From Oscillatoriales cyanobacterium (GTDB lineage Bacteria; Cyanobacteriota; Cyanobacteriia; CACIAM-69d), in assembly GCA_004292515.1 (NCBI GenBank), contig RDXB01000057.1, positions 32,868 to 96,867 of the forward strand: a stretch of DNA of 64,000 bases, read 5' to 3'. Below, piece after piece: positions 31,095-41,275 of the stretch (its first letter is position 1; each line of letters opens with the position of its first letter). Both the position numbers and the translations under genes were made by a program. The notes below the pieces were generated by a model. It saw only the letters and a list, made by a program, of their open reading frames with translations. It was not told the origin of the DNA and did no database searches.

Positions 31095-31484
31095 ATGGGT
31101 ATCAAGGAAGACGTTTACTATGAAGGCGGCCCCCACCGAGGCGATTTGATCGTGAACCTCCTGCTGGGCTTGACGGTAATCTGTTTGCCCTTGACCATCG
31201 GGGCGGTTGTGCGATCGCTCTGGTTGCGCTATCGAATCACCAGTCGCCGGATCTCGATCACCAGCGGCTGGCAAGGCAACGAGCGAGCTGACGTGATCTA
31301 CCCCGAAATTGCCAAGGTGGTTTGTGTGCCACGGGGTTGGGGTGCTTGGGGTGACATGGTGTTGACCCTCAAGGATGGTAGTCGCTTGGAACTGCGCTCC
31401 GTGCCCAACTTCCGTGATCTGTTTGACTACATCAACGAACGGATTGGCTCCAACACCGCCAAGGTAGCTAGCGGCGCTAAATAA
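31095..31484 (+). CDS. PH domain-containing membrane protein
   Basis: Two TM segments, RITSRRISITSGWQGNERADVIYPEIAKV; between rnpA and yidC. Confidence 0.8.
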   Translation: MGIKEDVYYEGGPHRGDLIVNLLLGLTVICLPLTIGAVVRSLWLRYRITSRRISITSGWQGNERADVIYPEIAKVVCVPRGWGAWGDMVLTLKDGSRLELRSVPNFRDLFDYINERIGSNTAKVASGAK

Positions 31485-31792
31485 GTAACGGGGGCGATTG
31501 TCTAAGGGGCGATCGCCCTTGAATTTTGCCGAGATTCCAGATGGGTTAAGCTGCCAGTCCGGTCAACTTCGATCAAACCTCGACCAAACCGAGCAGCCCC
31601 CAAACCCGCTCCATGCTCGTCTCGCCGTGGTCAGGTCTGGAGCCATAGCACCCAGCCAATCTGCGATCTGCCGACTCGCTGACCCCTCTGTTTCCCCAAG
31701 CTGATCTTGGTGGCTGGCGCGAGTCACCGGCCGCCAAGGGACAGTTTTTTGATAACTTTTAACAACTCGATCGCACAACCGACGCAACGCGC

Positions 31793-33016
31793 ATGGACTT
31801 CGGAGTTGGATTTCTTTCAAATAATGTCATGCTGCCGATCCTGGATTTTTTCTATGGGATCGTGCCTAGCTATGGCCTCGCCATCATCGCCCTGACGCTG
31901 GTGGTGCGCTTTGCCCTCTATCCGATCAGCGCTGGATCGATCCGCAGTATGCGGCGGATGAAGATCACTCAGCCCTTGATGCAGAAAAAAGTTAAAGAGA
32001 TCCAAGAGCGCTACAAAAACGATCCCGCCAAGCAACAAGAAGAACTCAGCACGGTTTACAAGGAGTTTGGCAACCCCTTGGCGGGCTGCTTCCCGATCTT
32101 GGTGCAAATGCCGGTGCTGATTGCCTTGTTCACCACCCTGCGGGGATCGCCCTTTGCGGATGTCCCCTACTCGGTGAACCTGCAAATTCTACCGGCGGAT
32201 CAGGTCGCCCAGATCCAGCCCGAAGCCTTTGTCACCCCGCCCAAAAACATCTACATCTCCGACAGCACCCACTATCCCGTGGTTGGCTTGCTGCCCGGTG
32301 GAACTCGTTTGGCTGTGGGCAACACGACCAAGCTGGAATTCCAAACGGCGGATGGCAAGCCCCTGAGTGCCCTCGCGGCTGAAGTGGCTCCAGATTCGGA
32401 TGTGGACTTGACTCCCAAGTGGCAAGCCATGAAGGGCGGCGAGCGCATCAAGATCAATGATGACGGCACGATCGAAGCCCTACAACCGGGTGATGTGACC
32501 CTGCAAGGAACCCTGCCCGGCTTGGCTGCCAACAAGGGATTCTTGTTCATCAGTGCCCTGGGCCATGTGGGCGCAGTGGACGATGAAGGGATTCACTGGG
32601 ATATCGTGGCTATGGTGCTGTCCTTTGGTCTGAGCCTCTATGTCAGCCAAACGATTTCTAGCCAAGGCGCAACGGACAACCCCCAACAGTCGGCAGCAAA
32701 CAAACTGACTCCGATTATCTTTTCGGGGATGTTCTTGTTTTTCCCCTTGCCTGCTGGGGTGCTGATGTATATGGTGGTGGCGAACTTGTTCCAAACCGGT
32801 CAGGCGTTTATCTTGTCGCGGGAGCCGCTGCCGGAAAACATCCAAAAGATGGCTGAGGAGCAGGGCATTGTGGATGTGAAGGCGGTGGCAGTGGAAACCG
32901 GCGGCACGGGTGGGCGATCGACTCCGAAGCCGACCAAGAGTGCTGCTCCGAAGCCGACCACCAACCCCAAGGGACAATCGCCTAACAAGCCGAACAATCG
33001 CAAAGGAAAGTCCTAA
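31793..33016 (+). CDS. yidC: Membrane protein insertase YidC/Oxa1
   Basis: [50 protein letters not shown]...[22 protein letters not shown]. Confidence 0.95.
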   Translation: MDFGVGFLSNNVMLPILDFFYGIVPSYGLAIIALTLVVRFALYPISAGSIRSMRRMKITQPLMQKKVKEIQERYKNDPAKQQEELSTVYKEFGNPLAGCFPILVQMPVLIALFTTLRGSPFADVPYSVNLQILPADQVAQIQPEAFVTPPKNIYISDSTHYPVVGLLPGGTRLAVGNTTKLEFQTADGKPLSALAAEVAPDSDVDLTPKWQAMKGGERIKINDDGTIEALQPGDVTLQGTLPGLAANKGFLFISALGHVGAVDDEGIHWDIVAMVLSFGLSLYVSQTISSQGATDNPQQSAANKLTPIIFSGMFLFFPLPAGVLMYMVVANLFQTGQAFILSREPLPENIQKMAEEQGIVDVKAVAVETGGTGGRSTPKPTKSAAPKPTTNPKGQSPNKPNNRKGKS

Positions 33017-33019
33017 ACC

Positions 33020-33517
33020 ATGAGCGACCCGGGCGATCGAGGACGAATCTGGCTGGAGGGTCTGTTGGTGCGGCTGGGGCTGCCCACGGCTGTGCAGGTG
33101 CACCACGATCCGGTGGACAATGCGCCCAACTACTGGCTAACGATCGCGGCGGCTGACTGGTCGCCAGAGCGGGTGGCTGCCACCCTGGGCGAGTCGGGAG
33201 CCACCCTGGATGCCCTGCAATATTTGGCCAATATGTTGCTGAATGTGGGCGTGGAACATGACGACCACTGTGGCTACACGATCGAGCTGAATGGGTTTCG
33301 ATCGCAGCAGCGGGCAGCTCTGGAGTCGGTGGCAACTAATGCCGTGACCCAAGTGCGCCAAACGGGTCAATCCGTGGCGATCGAGTCCTTGTCGTCATCC
33401 CAACGGAAACAGCTGCACGCGATGTTAGCGGCCTACGCGGACATCACCACCCACAGTGAGGGCCAAGAACCCGATCGGCGGCTGGTGGTAGCTCTCAAGG
33501 GAGAAGATCAACTCTGA
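33020..33517 (+). CDS. Jag/KhpB-like R3H RNA-binding protein
   Basis: GATLDALQYLANMLLNV (KH-like) and SSQRKQLHAMLAAYADITTHSEGQEPDRRLVV (R3H-like), downstream of yidC. Confidence 0.82.
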   Translation: MSDPGDRGRIWLEGLLVRLGLPTAVQVHHDPVDNAPNYWLTIAAADWSPERVAATLGESGATLDALQYLANMLLNVGVEHDDHCGYTIELNGFRSQQRAALESVATNAVTQVRQTGQSVAIESLSSSQRKQLHAMLAAYADITTHSEGQEPDRRLVVALKGEDQL

Positions 33518-33814
33518 AGACCAACCCTGAAGACCAACCCTAGCTGGTCGTTAAATCGCCTGAAACCCTGGTTCTGTCTTGACGAAATCGTTAGGTCGCA
33601 AGGAGTCTCGGGGGTGTCATCATTTCCCAAAATGAATCAGGACTGACACAACGTTCCAATTACCTCCATCCCCCAACCTCTTTTCCCAAGTGGGGCGAAG
33701 GGGAGCCAGCACTACGCTTTTCTGGCCCTTTTTGGGAGAGGGGCTGGGGGGTGAGGATTTTAGCAAGTCCGGCGTGAGTCCTGTGAGTCCTGAAGGACAT
33801 GAGGGGGGCAGGAG

Positions 33815-34807
33815 ATGCCGGTTTATTGGTTTTGGGGGGAGGATGATTTTGCGATGCAGCGGGCGATCGCGCCGTTGCGATCGCGTGTTGATCCGGCTTG
33901 GGAGAGCTTCAATTTTGAGAAAATCCCCCCCGATCGCGAGGACAGCTTACTCGCAGCTCTGGCCCAAGCAGTGACTCCTCCCTTTGGCACGGGCGATCGC
34001 TTGGTGTGGCTGGCGGATACGGTTTTGGCCCAGCGCTGCCCCGAAGACTGGTTACGGGAGCTGGAGCGCACCTTGCTGCAAATTCCCGACAATGGGATTT
34101 TGCTGCTGACCTCGCGGGCCAAGCCCGATGGCCGGCTCAAGTCTACCAAGCTGTTGCAAAAAGCCAATGGCACGGAGATTCAAGAATTTTCGCCTATTCC
34201 CCCCTGGAAAACCGATGAGCTGTTGCAACAGGTGAAGCAGGCCGCCCGCAGCGTGGGGGTAAAAATCCAGCCCGATGCGGCGGAGTTGCTGGTGCAAGCG
34301 GTGGGCAACAACACCCGCCAGCTCTACGGCGAACTGGAAAAGCTACAACTGTTTGCGGGCGATCGCCCCATCACTGCCGCCGACATTCACCAGCTCGTGT
34401 CGGTGTCTACCCAAAGCAGTCTGGAATTGGCCAAAACGATTTCCTTGGGGCAGGTGTCGCCTTCCTTAAAACTGATTGCCGACTTGATCGCCCGCAACGA
34501 AAATCCTCTGCGGATTCATGCGGCGTTGGTGTCGCAATTTCGCCTCTGGCTGTGGGTGAAGTTGATGATCGATCGCGGCGAGCGGGATGACAACGCGATC
34601 GCCAAGGCCGCTGACTTGAGCAACCCGAAGCGCCTGTTTTTCATCAAAAAAGAAGTGCAGCCCATGGCCCTGAGCGCTCTGCAACAAAGTTTGCGAATTT
34701 TGTTAGAGCAAGAAACTCGTCTGAAACGGGGCGGTGAACCGATCGAGACGTTGCAATCAAAGGCGATCGAGTTGTGTTTGTTATTTCAGGGGCGATCGAG
34801 CCGGTGA
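33815..34807 (+). CDS. holA: DNA polymerase III subunit delta
   Basis: MPVYWFWGEDDFAMQRAI...RLVWLADT...AELLVQAVGNNTRQLYGELEKLQLF. Confidence 0.9.
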   Translation: MPVYWFWGEDDFAMQRAIAPLRSRVDPAWESFNFEKIPPDREDSLLAALAQAVTPPFGTGDRLVWLADTVLAQRCPEDWLRELERTLLQIPDNGILLLTSRAKPDGRLKSTKLLQKANGTEIQEFSPIPPWKTDELLQQVKQAARSVGVKIQPDAAELLVQAVGNNTRQLYGELEKLQLFAGDRPITAADIHQLVSVSTQSSLELAKTISLGQVSPSLKLIADLIARNENPLRIHAALVSQFRLWLWVKLMIDRGERDDNAIAKAADLSNPKRLFFIKKEVQPMALSALQQSLRILLEQETRLKRGGEPIETLQSKAIELCLLFQGRSSR

Positions 34808-34839
34808 TGCTGGCGATCGGCCCGGCCAACTCCTAATCC

Positions 34840-35661
34840 CTAGGACAGCAACTCCACCACCACGCGATCGCCCCGTTGCAACCCCAATGCCGCCGCCGCG
34901 CTGCCACCATAGCAAGCCAGCTCCACCCAACCGTGACTACCTTCCAGGGCCAGGCAATGGCCCAGGGGCACGTGGCTGTAAGCGCTCCCGGCCGGCAGCC
35001 AGTGATCCGTGACTCGCGCCCGCCACGATCGCCCCACCAATGCTTCGTTGGGAACGGTTGAAACCGCATTGCCAAATCGATCAATATATTGCACTTCACC
35101 TACCAGGGTTTGACCATCCGCCGAAATTTCCAAGGGCGGAAGCGACAAGTTGACCAGGGCTTCCAGGGCGATCGGCTCGCCCAGGGACTCAATGGGCACG
35201 CCGCTAGCCAAGTGGGCCGCCACCGGAGCAAACAGATCTCGACCGTGGAACGTGTGGCTGGGATTGGGCACACGCCAAAACGATCGCCGATTTAAGATCA
35301 CCGCCGACTGCGCGGTCGATCGGGCCCAAGCACCACTCAATAGTCCATTGTCCGGGCCCACCAGCCAACCGCGATCGATTGCCACAGCTAGGGGGCGGCG
35401 CAGGCTCCCCACCCCTGGATCGACCACCGCCAAAAACACAGTACCCAACGGAAAATAATCGATCGCATTCGCTAGGACAAACCGGCCCGCTCGCACATCC
35501 TGCGGTGGAATGTCGTGGGTCAGGTCAAGGATGGGAACGGCAGTGTTGACGCTGGCGATCGCTCCTTTCAGGATTCCGACATAGCCATCGGCTTGCCCAA
35601 AATCCGACAAAATCGCGATCGAGTGCGGGGGATTTGGCCAGGCTGTTAGGGGTAGGGTCAT
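34840..35661 (-). CDS. SAM hydroxide adenosyltransferase family (DUF62) protein
   Basis: IAILSDFGQADGYVGILKGAI...DLTHDIPPQDVRAGRFVLANAIDYFPLGTVFLAVVDPGVGS. Confidence 0.9.
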   Translation of the reverse strand: MTLPLTAWPNPPHSIAILSDFGQADGYVGILKGAIASVNTAVPILDLTHDIPPQDVRAGRFVLANAIDYFPLGTVFLAVVDPGVGSLRRPLAVAIDRGWLVGPDNGLLSGAWARSTAQSAVILNRRSFWRVPNPSHTFHGRDLFAPVAAHLASGVPIESLGEPIALEALVNLSLPPLEISADGQTLVGEVQYIDRFGNAVSTVPNEALVGRSWRARVTDHWLPAGSAYSHVPLGHCLALEGSHGWVELACYGGSAAAALGLQRGDRVVVELLS

Positions 35662-35912
35662 GGGAAGTAAAACACCGATTGGATGAAATACGGATTTTCT
35701 GCCACATTAGATACTTTTTGATCTCAATTTAAGCTATCCTGACATTATCAAGTCATGCACAGCGCTTCAGCGTTCCTAATCAATCGCCGATCGCGCCGGG
35801 CAAGCGTAGTTCGCTCGTCTCAGACATCGGGGACTGCCATCTACGCCATTGAGCGTGCTGTATGCAGGCTCTTTAATACATCCACCTCTAAGCTCAATTG
35901 CCCTCCTGAACT

Positions 35913-36074
35913 ATGTTTGGACTCCGCCGCAACCGCCCGAACCCTGCCCAAGTTGCCGAAACCCATCGCGACAACCTGCGCAAACTGCTTGAGCATCGCA
36001 TTGAAGTGGCTCGTGCCAATGGCGATAACGAATTGGTACGTCGCCTCGAAGCCGAGGCCGACTCGCTCAAGTAG
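35913..36074 (+). CDS. Small hypothetical protein (53 aa)
   Basis: ATG frame MFGLRRNRPNPAQVAETHRDNLRKLLEHRIEVARANGDNELVRRLEAEADSLK; below ORF-track cut-off. Confidence 0.65.
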   Translation: MFGLRRNRPNPAQVAETHRDNLRKLLEHRIEVARANGDNELVRRLEAEADSLK

Positions 36075-36248
36075 TCCTGTTGAGTCCTAAATAGCACCGG
36101 GTCAACTTAATCTTCATGACCCAGGGCTGACTCAATGCTCGACAATCGATGATCTAAATATCGATGATCTAAATGACTTGCTCTTTGAGCATTAGCGCCT
36201 ATCCTCACTCCTCATTTGCAGCTTCGATTTACGGAGCAACCCAACCGC

Positions 36249-36294
36249 AAGGGCAGACTACCGATGAGTAGCTGCCCTTTTTGTTTTTGCCTTT
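36249..36294 (+). terminator. Rho-independent terminator
   Basis: AAGGGCAG-ACTACCGATGAGTAG-CTGCCCTTTTTG followed by GCCTTTTTGTTTTT repeats. Confidence 0.75.
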
Positions 36295-36597
36295 TTGTTT
36301 TTGCCTTTTTGTTTTTGATGGTTGTTGGGTGATTTGAGTGATCAATTGAATGGGGGTGTGGCGATCGCTCGGGTGAAGATTGGCAGACCCAACCCCTACG
36401 GCGATGGAAGTGATGACCCCCCCCTAAACCTATAGAACTTTCCTATTAATTTTTGTGACTTTTGGGTTGGTGATTGTTGGGCGTTGGCGGCTGACCCGGT
36501 GGCGATCGGCCGATCGCCAGTCATCGGCCGGCTACTGACAGGCTACTAACAGGCTACTGACAAGCTATTGCTTGTGGATTGCTTTTGGATGCATGAC

Positions 36598-37779
36598 TCA
36601 TGCGCTGGTCGAGACGATCGCCCCCGATCGCACGGTCAAGATCTGGGCTGAGTCTAGCCAGCGCGCATCAAAGGCCCCCAGGTGCGTGGTGGTGGCAATC
36701 GTTTGGAAGCGATCGGCGATCGCCCCCAGGAGTTGATTTTGGCGATTGAGATCCAATTCCGCCAGCACATCATCCAGCAGCAACAGCGGCGGCTCCCCCA
36801 CCACCGACTCGATCGCACAAAGTTCCGACAGCTTCAGGGCCAACACCAAAGTCCGCTGCTGTCCTTGGGAACCATACTGCTTGGCCGGTGCGTCATCGAC
36901 TCGCAAGCTCACATCATCGCGATGGGGCCCCACCAGGGACGTGCCTTGGTAATATTCCACCTCGGCTCGATCGCGAATTTGAGCCAGCATGGCCGTTTCG
37001 ATCGCCCGGGCCTGCTCCGTAGCTTCCAGGTTCCAAATATCCGGCGAAATCGCCACATTCGGCGCATAGGAAACCCCCAGCACCTCCGATCGCCCACTGA
37101 TTTCGCCATGCCAGCGGGCCGCCAACGGAGCCAAGCGAGCCAGCGCCCGACCCCTGCGCCGAATTAAGCGCGTTCCTGCCACCACAAGCTGTGCATTCCA
37201 CACCTTCAATTCGCTGGAGTGGTCGAGCGGGCGGCCTTCCCGATGTTGTTTCGCACAGTCCCGCAGGAGAGCATTCCGCTGGCGCAAAACGCGATCGTAC
37301 TGCCGCAGCAAATGGGCATAGATAGGCTCAAGCTGCACCACCAAACCATCCAGCCACGATCGTCGCCGCTCCGGCCCGCCCCGCACCAGCTCCAAATCCA
37401 AACTCGAAAATTCCACCGCATTCAGCGATCCCAGCCCATCAATCTGTCGCCGGAGGGTTTCACCACTGCGAATGAGGGTACGTCGGCCCACTCGTCGCAA
37501 ACTAAGCCCCAGCTCGATGGCTCCTGTGCGGCGCTCAATCCAGCCCGTGACCCGCGCCGCTTCCTGGGTCGATCGCACCAAATCTGTATCCCGACTTGTG
37601 CGGTGCGATCGCAGGGTTGCCAGCAGTTCTACTGCTTCCAATAGATTGGATTTTCCCTGCGCATTGTCGCCCACCAAAATCGTCTTGGGAGCCACAAACT
37701 CAACCCATTGTTCGGTATAGTTCCGAAACTGCTGCAAGTGCAAACGTTGAAGATACACGGGAAAGATAGGCGGAATCAC
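36598..37779 (-). CDS. recF: DNA replication and repair protein RecF
   Basis: [16 protein letters not shown]...[22 protein letters not shown]...[20 protein letters not shown]. Confidence 0.95.
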   Translation of the reverse strand: MIPPIFPVYLQRLHLQQFRNYTEQWVEFVAPKTILVGDNAQGKSNLLEAVELLATLRSHRTSRDTDLVRSTQEAARVTGWIERRTGAIELGLSLRRVGRRTLIRSGETLRRQIDGLGSLNAVEFSSLDLELVRGGPERRRSWLDGLVVQLEPIYAHLLRQYDRVLRQRNALLRDCAKQHREGRPLDHSSELKVWNAQLVVAGTRLIRRRGRALARLAPLAARWHGEISGRSEVLGVSYAPNVAISPDIWNLEATEQARAIETAMLAQIRDRAEVEYYQGTSLVGPHRDDVSLRVDDAPAKQYGSQGQQRTLVLALKLSELCAIESVVGEPPLLLLDDVLAELDLNRQNQLLGAIADRFQTIATTTHLGAFDARWLDSAQILTVRSGAIVSTSA

Positions 37780-37874
37780 AAATCACCCAACTATCAAACA
37801 CCAAACTTGTCCCCAAGCCCTCCCTTGATCGCCGAGCCTTGACCGGGAACAATTGAATCAGATGCAGATAGATC

Positions 37875-37975
37875 GGGTACGGGTAGACCAAGCACGAGTA
37901 GACCAGACGTAGGTAGACCAGACGTAGGTAGACCAAGTACGGGTAGACCAGATACAGGTAGATTAGACGCAGGCT
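37875..37975. repeat. 15-bp-type tandem repeat, GTAGACCAgacgtag, about 7 units
   Basis: gggtagaccaagcacgagtagaccagacgtaggtagaccagacgtaggtagaccaagtacgggtagaccagatacaggtaga upstream of recF. Confidence 0.85.
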
Positions 37976-38506
37976 CTAGGACTCGCGACCGCCATGGCGC
38001 ACCATCCGCACCGTCTTGGGCATCACACCCACAATGGCAGCTAGGGCCAGGTCGGGCAACTTGTCGATATCTGAGCGATCGAAAAACTCTTCAAACAAAT
38101 CTAGTAACTTACGCGATCGCTGGCGAGCATCCCCCCGCGCCACAGCCCGCTCAATCAGCTTGAGCCATTGCAACCTTGTGAGATAGCCCGTTTTTCGCTC
38201 GGCCACCGATTTTGGCTCTAGCAGCTCAAAATCACCCAAGGGAATCACGGCATGACAATCACTGTCGATCGAACCACCAACCGCCGCCCCAGGCCCCGCA
38301 AACTCAGCATAGAATTCTTTGACTAAAATCAAGCCATTGCGACGGCGATTATTCACGATCCAGGTCTGGCCGCTACGAATGCGACCAAGCGGCGATTCGG
38401 GATCGAGTGGCTCAGACGAAGAGGGGGCAAACTGTGACACGGAGTCGGCAAGCAAGGAAGTTGGACGATCGAGACGAGTGAAAGAGGCGAGGGATAGGCG
38501 AATCAT
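37976..38506 (-). CDS. Hypothetical protein
   Basis: 176-aa ORF, normal coding composition, 6 bp from the downstream gene on the same strand. Confidence 0.6.
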   Translation of the reverse strand: MIRLSLASFTRLDRPTSLLADSVSQFAPSSSEPLDPESPLGRIRSGQTWIVNNRRRNGLILVKEFYAEFAGPGAAVGGSIDSDCHAVIPLGDFELLEPKSVAERKTGYLTRLQWLKLIERAVARGDARQRSRKLLDLFEEFFDRSDIDKLPDLALAAIVGVMPKTVRMVRHGGRES

Positions 38507-38512
38507 GGCAGC

Positions 38513-39112
38513 TTACCCCAGTGGCTTGTGCAACAACAGACGGGCCGGCCGCTGCCAGGAGGCAAATTGGCCATTCCTGAGTTGTTCATCGGGCAGAAAG
38601 CCAGCCCGATCATACAGCCGCCTTGCCGCGCCATTATCAGCAAGAACGTGGAGGTATAGGGCTGAACAATCCCATTGGCGCGCAATCTGCTCGCAAGCAT
38701 CCAGCAGTTGCAGCGCGACACCACGACGGCGATAGTCTGATCGAACCGCCAAATTCGACACGTAGGGATAGTGACGCGAACCAAACCAAGGAAAGGGCGA
38801 TCGTCCGGCAATTTCAACCGTGCCGATCACCTCAGGTAAGCTGACGCTCGGAGCCGTTGACCGCCCGGAAACGGATGTTGCCACCAGGCAGAGGCAGCGA
38901 TCGCGCTGGGATTGCAATCGAGTCCGTAGGTCTTCATAAATGCCAGCCCTCAACAATGGGAATAGCCACCGCCACCAGCCTCGGCGGGAATGAAAACTCT
39001 CGGCCAACAAATCTGCCAAGCTGGCCAAATCCCCAGGTTCCGCTGGACGAATTTGCAACGCCACCCGAGTGGATCGATCCATATTTTGGGGAATCAGCAT
39101 GAGCAACAACAC
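38513..39112 (-). CDS. GNAT family N-acetyltransferase
   Basis: YPYVSNLAVRSDYRRRGVALQLLDACEQIARQWDCSALYLHVLADNGAARRLYDRAGF. Confidence 0.92.
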   Translation of the reverse strand: MLLLMLIPQNMDRSTRVALQIRPAEPGDLASLADLLAESFHSRRGWWRWLFPLLRAGIYEDLRTRLQSQRDRCLCLVATSVSGRSTAPSVSLPEVIGTVEIAGRSPFPWFGSRHYPYVSNLAVRSDYRRRGVALQLLDACEQIARQWDCSALYLHVLADNGAARRLYDRAGFLPDEQLRNGQFASWQRPARLLLHKPLG

Positions 39113-39947
39113 CAGTCTGAGTTGTACCGAGCTGCACCGAGCGATCGCGAATAGGGTTAACCGTACTTACCAGGATAATGAATCCAAAATCCGGTGTTTT
39201 TTGAAACCCTGTGACGAATACTCGATCGCCTAGGGGCTTGCCAGCCACTCGCAATCGTCTAGGCAGCTAGTTTCTCGTACAGGGTGTCCCACAGGGTTGG
39301 GAGAATACGGTTGAGGGCTGACACCCATCAGGGCAGGAACCCGGCAACGGTGTCGAACCTTGAGACATCATCCAACCAAGACCTACAGACTCCAATCTCG
39401 AACTAGTCACGACAGAATTGAGGACTCCACCACGATTAACCAAAGGTTGTTAGTCGTTAACCGTAGGATGCCCTGATCCTCGAGCTAGGCTAGCAAGCGC
39501 TCGGTCTTTCAGCAATCACAATTGGAATTTACGGCAGCAACCCGAGCAGTACCCCAAATCACGAGCAGGGCTGTCGAGTAAATCGACAACCTAAAAGGTG
39601 AACAGATTGCCCCCATTATTGGACAAAAGCCCAAGATTCGCGCGTTGCTTCAAGTAATCTTTAAAGAAGAAATCAGCCCATAGATTTGATCAAAATCAGC
39701 TTGATCAAAATCCTCCACTAAAAAATGCTGGCGACAATCGCGCGCGGCGTTTTTGCCCCTGCAATTGCACCCCCAAACGGTGCGTTTACTGTCTGCTTAC
39801 CATGCAAGCCGTTGCTGTATGGGTAATTTGGCTGGAGTTTGGTAGCGATTAATACTTGCTCGATAATTTTGGTTCTTGGGGTGGTTCCCGATCGCACCCT
39901 AGATCCATCGGTAAATTCATAGCCCAGCCATCGCGAGGTGCATTAGA

Positions 39948-40100
39948 GGATGTCTGAAAAGCCAAAATTAATGCTTTGTATTGATACTTTGTACCGATAC
40001 TTTGTGTACCCCAGCGATCGACGTAGATAAGGGGCTTAAACCCCTTGCTCCCACAACGATTGGTGCTTGGTTCGGGCCGCAAGATACTTCTCAAACATCC
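39948..40100. mobile_element. MITE family B copy 2
   Basis: GGATGTCTGAAAAGCC...AAGATACTTCTCAAACATCC, core AAGGGGCTTAAACCCCTTG. Confidence 0.88.
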
Positions 40101-40434
40101 TCGCAGGACTGATCGAAGTCGGGGTCTAATTGGGGTCTAATCGGGGTCTAATGGTTCATTTGCTGACTCGGGATGGCCTCGAAGTGACGTGAAGATTGAC
40201 CAATGAAGGCGCTAGAATGATCTCGGCTTAAAGATGAAACAACTGTGAAATGCAGCCTAGGGGCATAGTCCCCGACTCCGTGACGCTGGCGTGATGCTGG
40301 CGAGGCGATCGCCCAGCCCAGGGATGACGGTTGCTATGCTGACCGGTTCTGGGAGGCTGACGGCAAACTGTGTTTTGGGACTTGTGGAATTTAGCCACCG
40401 TTGACTCATTCGATTCATTCTCTCAATCGCCAAC

Positions 40435-40827
40435 GTGATTTTGTCCGACTCTTCTGCGCCCACCCCTTCCCAATCTGAGTCGGCGATCGACCCGTCTCAA
40501 CCTGCGACCATTCCCTCAACAACCCCAGAGCGTGCTGCTCCCTCCAAGGCGATCGGGGCGTTTGGCTCCACCTTCATCGCTATTTTTCTGGCGGAGTTTG
40601 GCGACAAAACGCAAGTGGCGGTGTTGTTGATGGCGGCCGAATCCCATCAACCTTGGGTTGTGTTTGCGGGGGCGGCGATGGCCTTAATTGCCACCAGTCT
40701 TGTGGGTGTGGTGCTTGGCCAATGGTTGTCTCAACGCTTGTCGGCGCGCACCTTGGAAACGGCGGTGGGGGCGTTGCTGTTGGTGGTGTCTGTGTCCCTG
40801 CTCTGGGATGTGATGCTCGGCAGCTAG
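40435..40827 (+). CDS. UPF0016/GDT1-family half-transporter
   Basis: FIAIFLAEFGDKTQVAVLLMAAES; single E-x-G-D-K-T repeat unit. Confidence 0.9.
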   Translation: MILSDSSAPTPSQSESAIDPSQPATIPSTTPERAAPSKAIGAFGSTFIAIFLAEFGDKTQVAVLLMAAESHQPWVVFAGAAMALIATSLVGVVLGQWLSQRLSARTLETAVGALLLVVSVSLLWDVMLGS

Positions 40828-40885
40828 AGCCAGTTCCGCAAGCACAACGGCAAGAAACAGCCATGAGGCACGGCGAGGAACAGGT

Positions 40886-41188
40886 ATGAATTGGCAGCTT
40901 TTGGGGTTGAGTTTTGTCACGGTGTTTTTGGCGGAGTTGGGCGACAAGAGCCAATTGGCGGCGATCGCCCTGAGTGGCAATTCCCGATCGCCCCGGGCCG
41001 TCTTCTTAGGGGCTTCGGTGGCGCTGGTGGTGGCTAGTGCGATCGGTGTGGTGATCGGCGAGGGTACGGCTCAGTTGTTGCCCACTCGCTTAGTTAAGGC
41101 AGCGGCGGCCCTGGGGTTTGCGGTGATGGGGTTGCGGTTGCTGTGGCCCGCTGAGGATTTTCCGCCGGACTACGACGAGGTTGAGTGA
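40886..41188 (+). CDS. UPF0016/GDT1-family half-transporter, second copy
   Basis: FVTVFLAELGDKSQLAAIALSGNS; 100 aa, 58 bp after the first. Confidence 0.9.
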   Translation: MNWQLLGLSFVTVFLAELGDKSQLAAIALSGNSRSPRAVFLGASVALVVASAIGVVIGEGTAQLLPTRLVKAAAALGFAVMGLRLLWPAEDFPPDYDEVE

Positions 41189-41275
41189 TGCGGCCCAGGA
41201 GCGCTGTGGCTTGCTACGAACCGCCTGTAGGCCAGATCTGGGTAGGGATGGGGACGTATGGTCGGCCGTGTGTCC

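Noticed and set aside
39240-39700. Intergenic region as tmRNA, RNase P RNA, SRP RNA or SAM riboswitch
   Set aside because: Checked by eye for a tag frame, GAGGAAAGTCCGGGC, the SRP GGAAGG-AGCAGCC motif and the SAM-I core; only weak fragments (ACCCGGCAACGG, GGTTCGAC) fit, so none is claimed.
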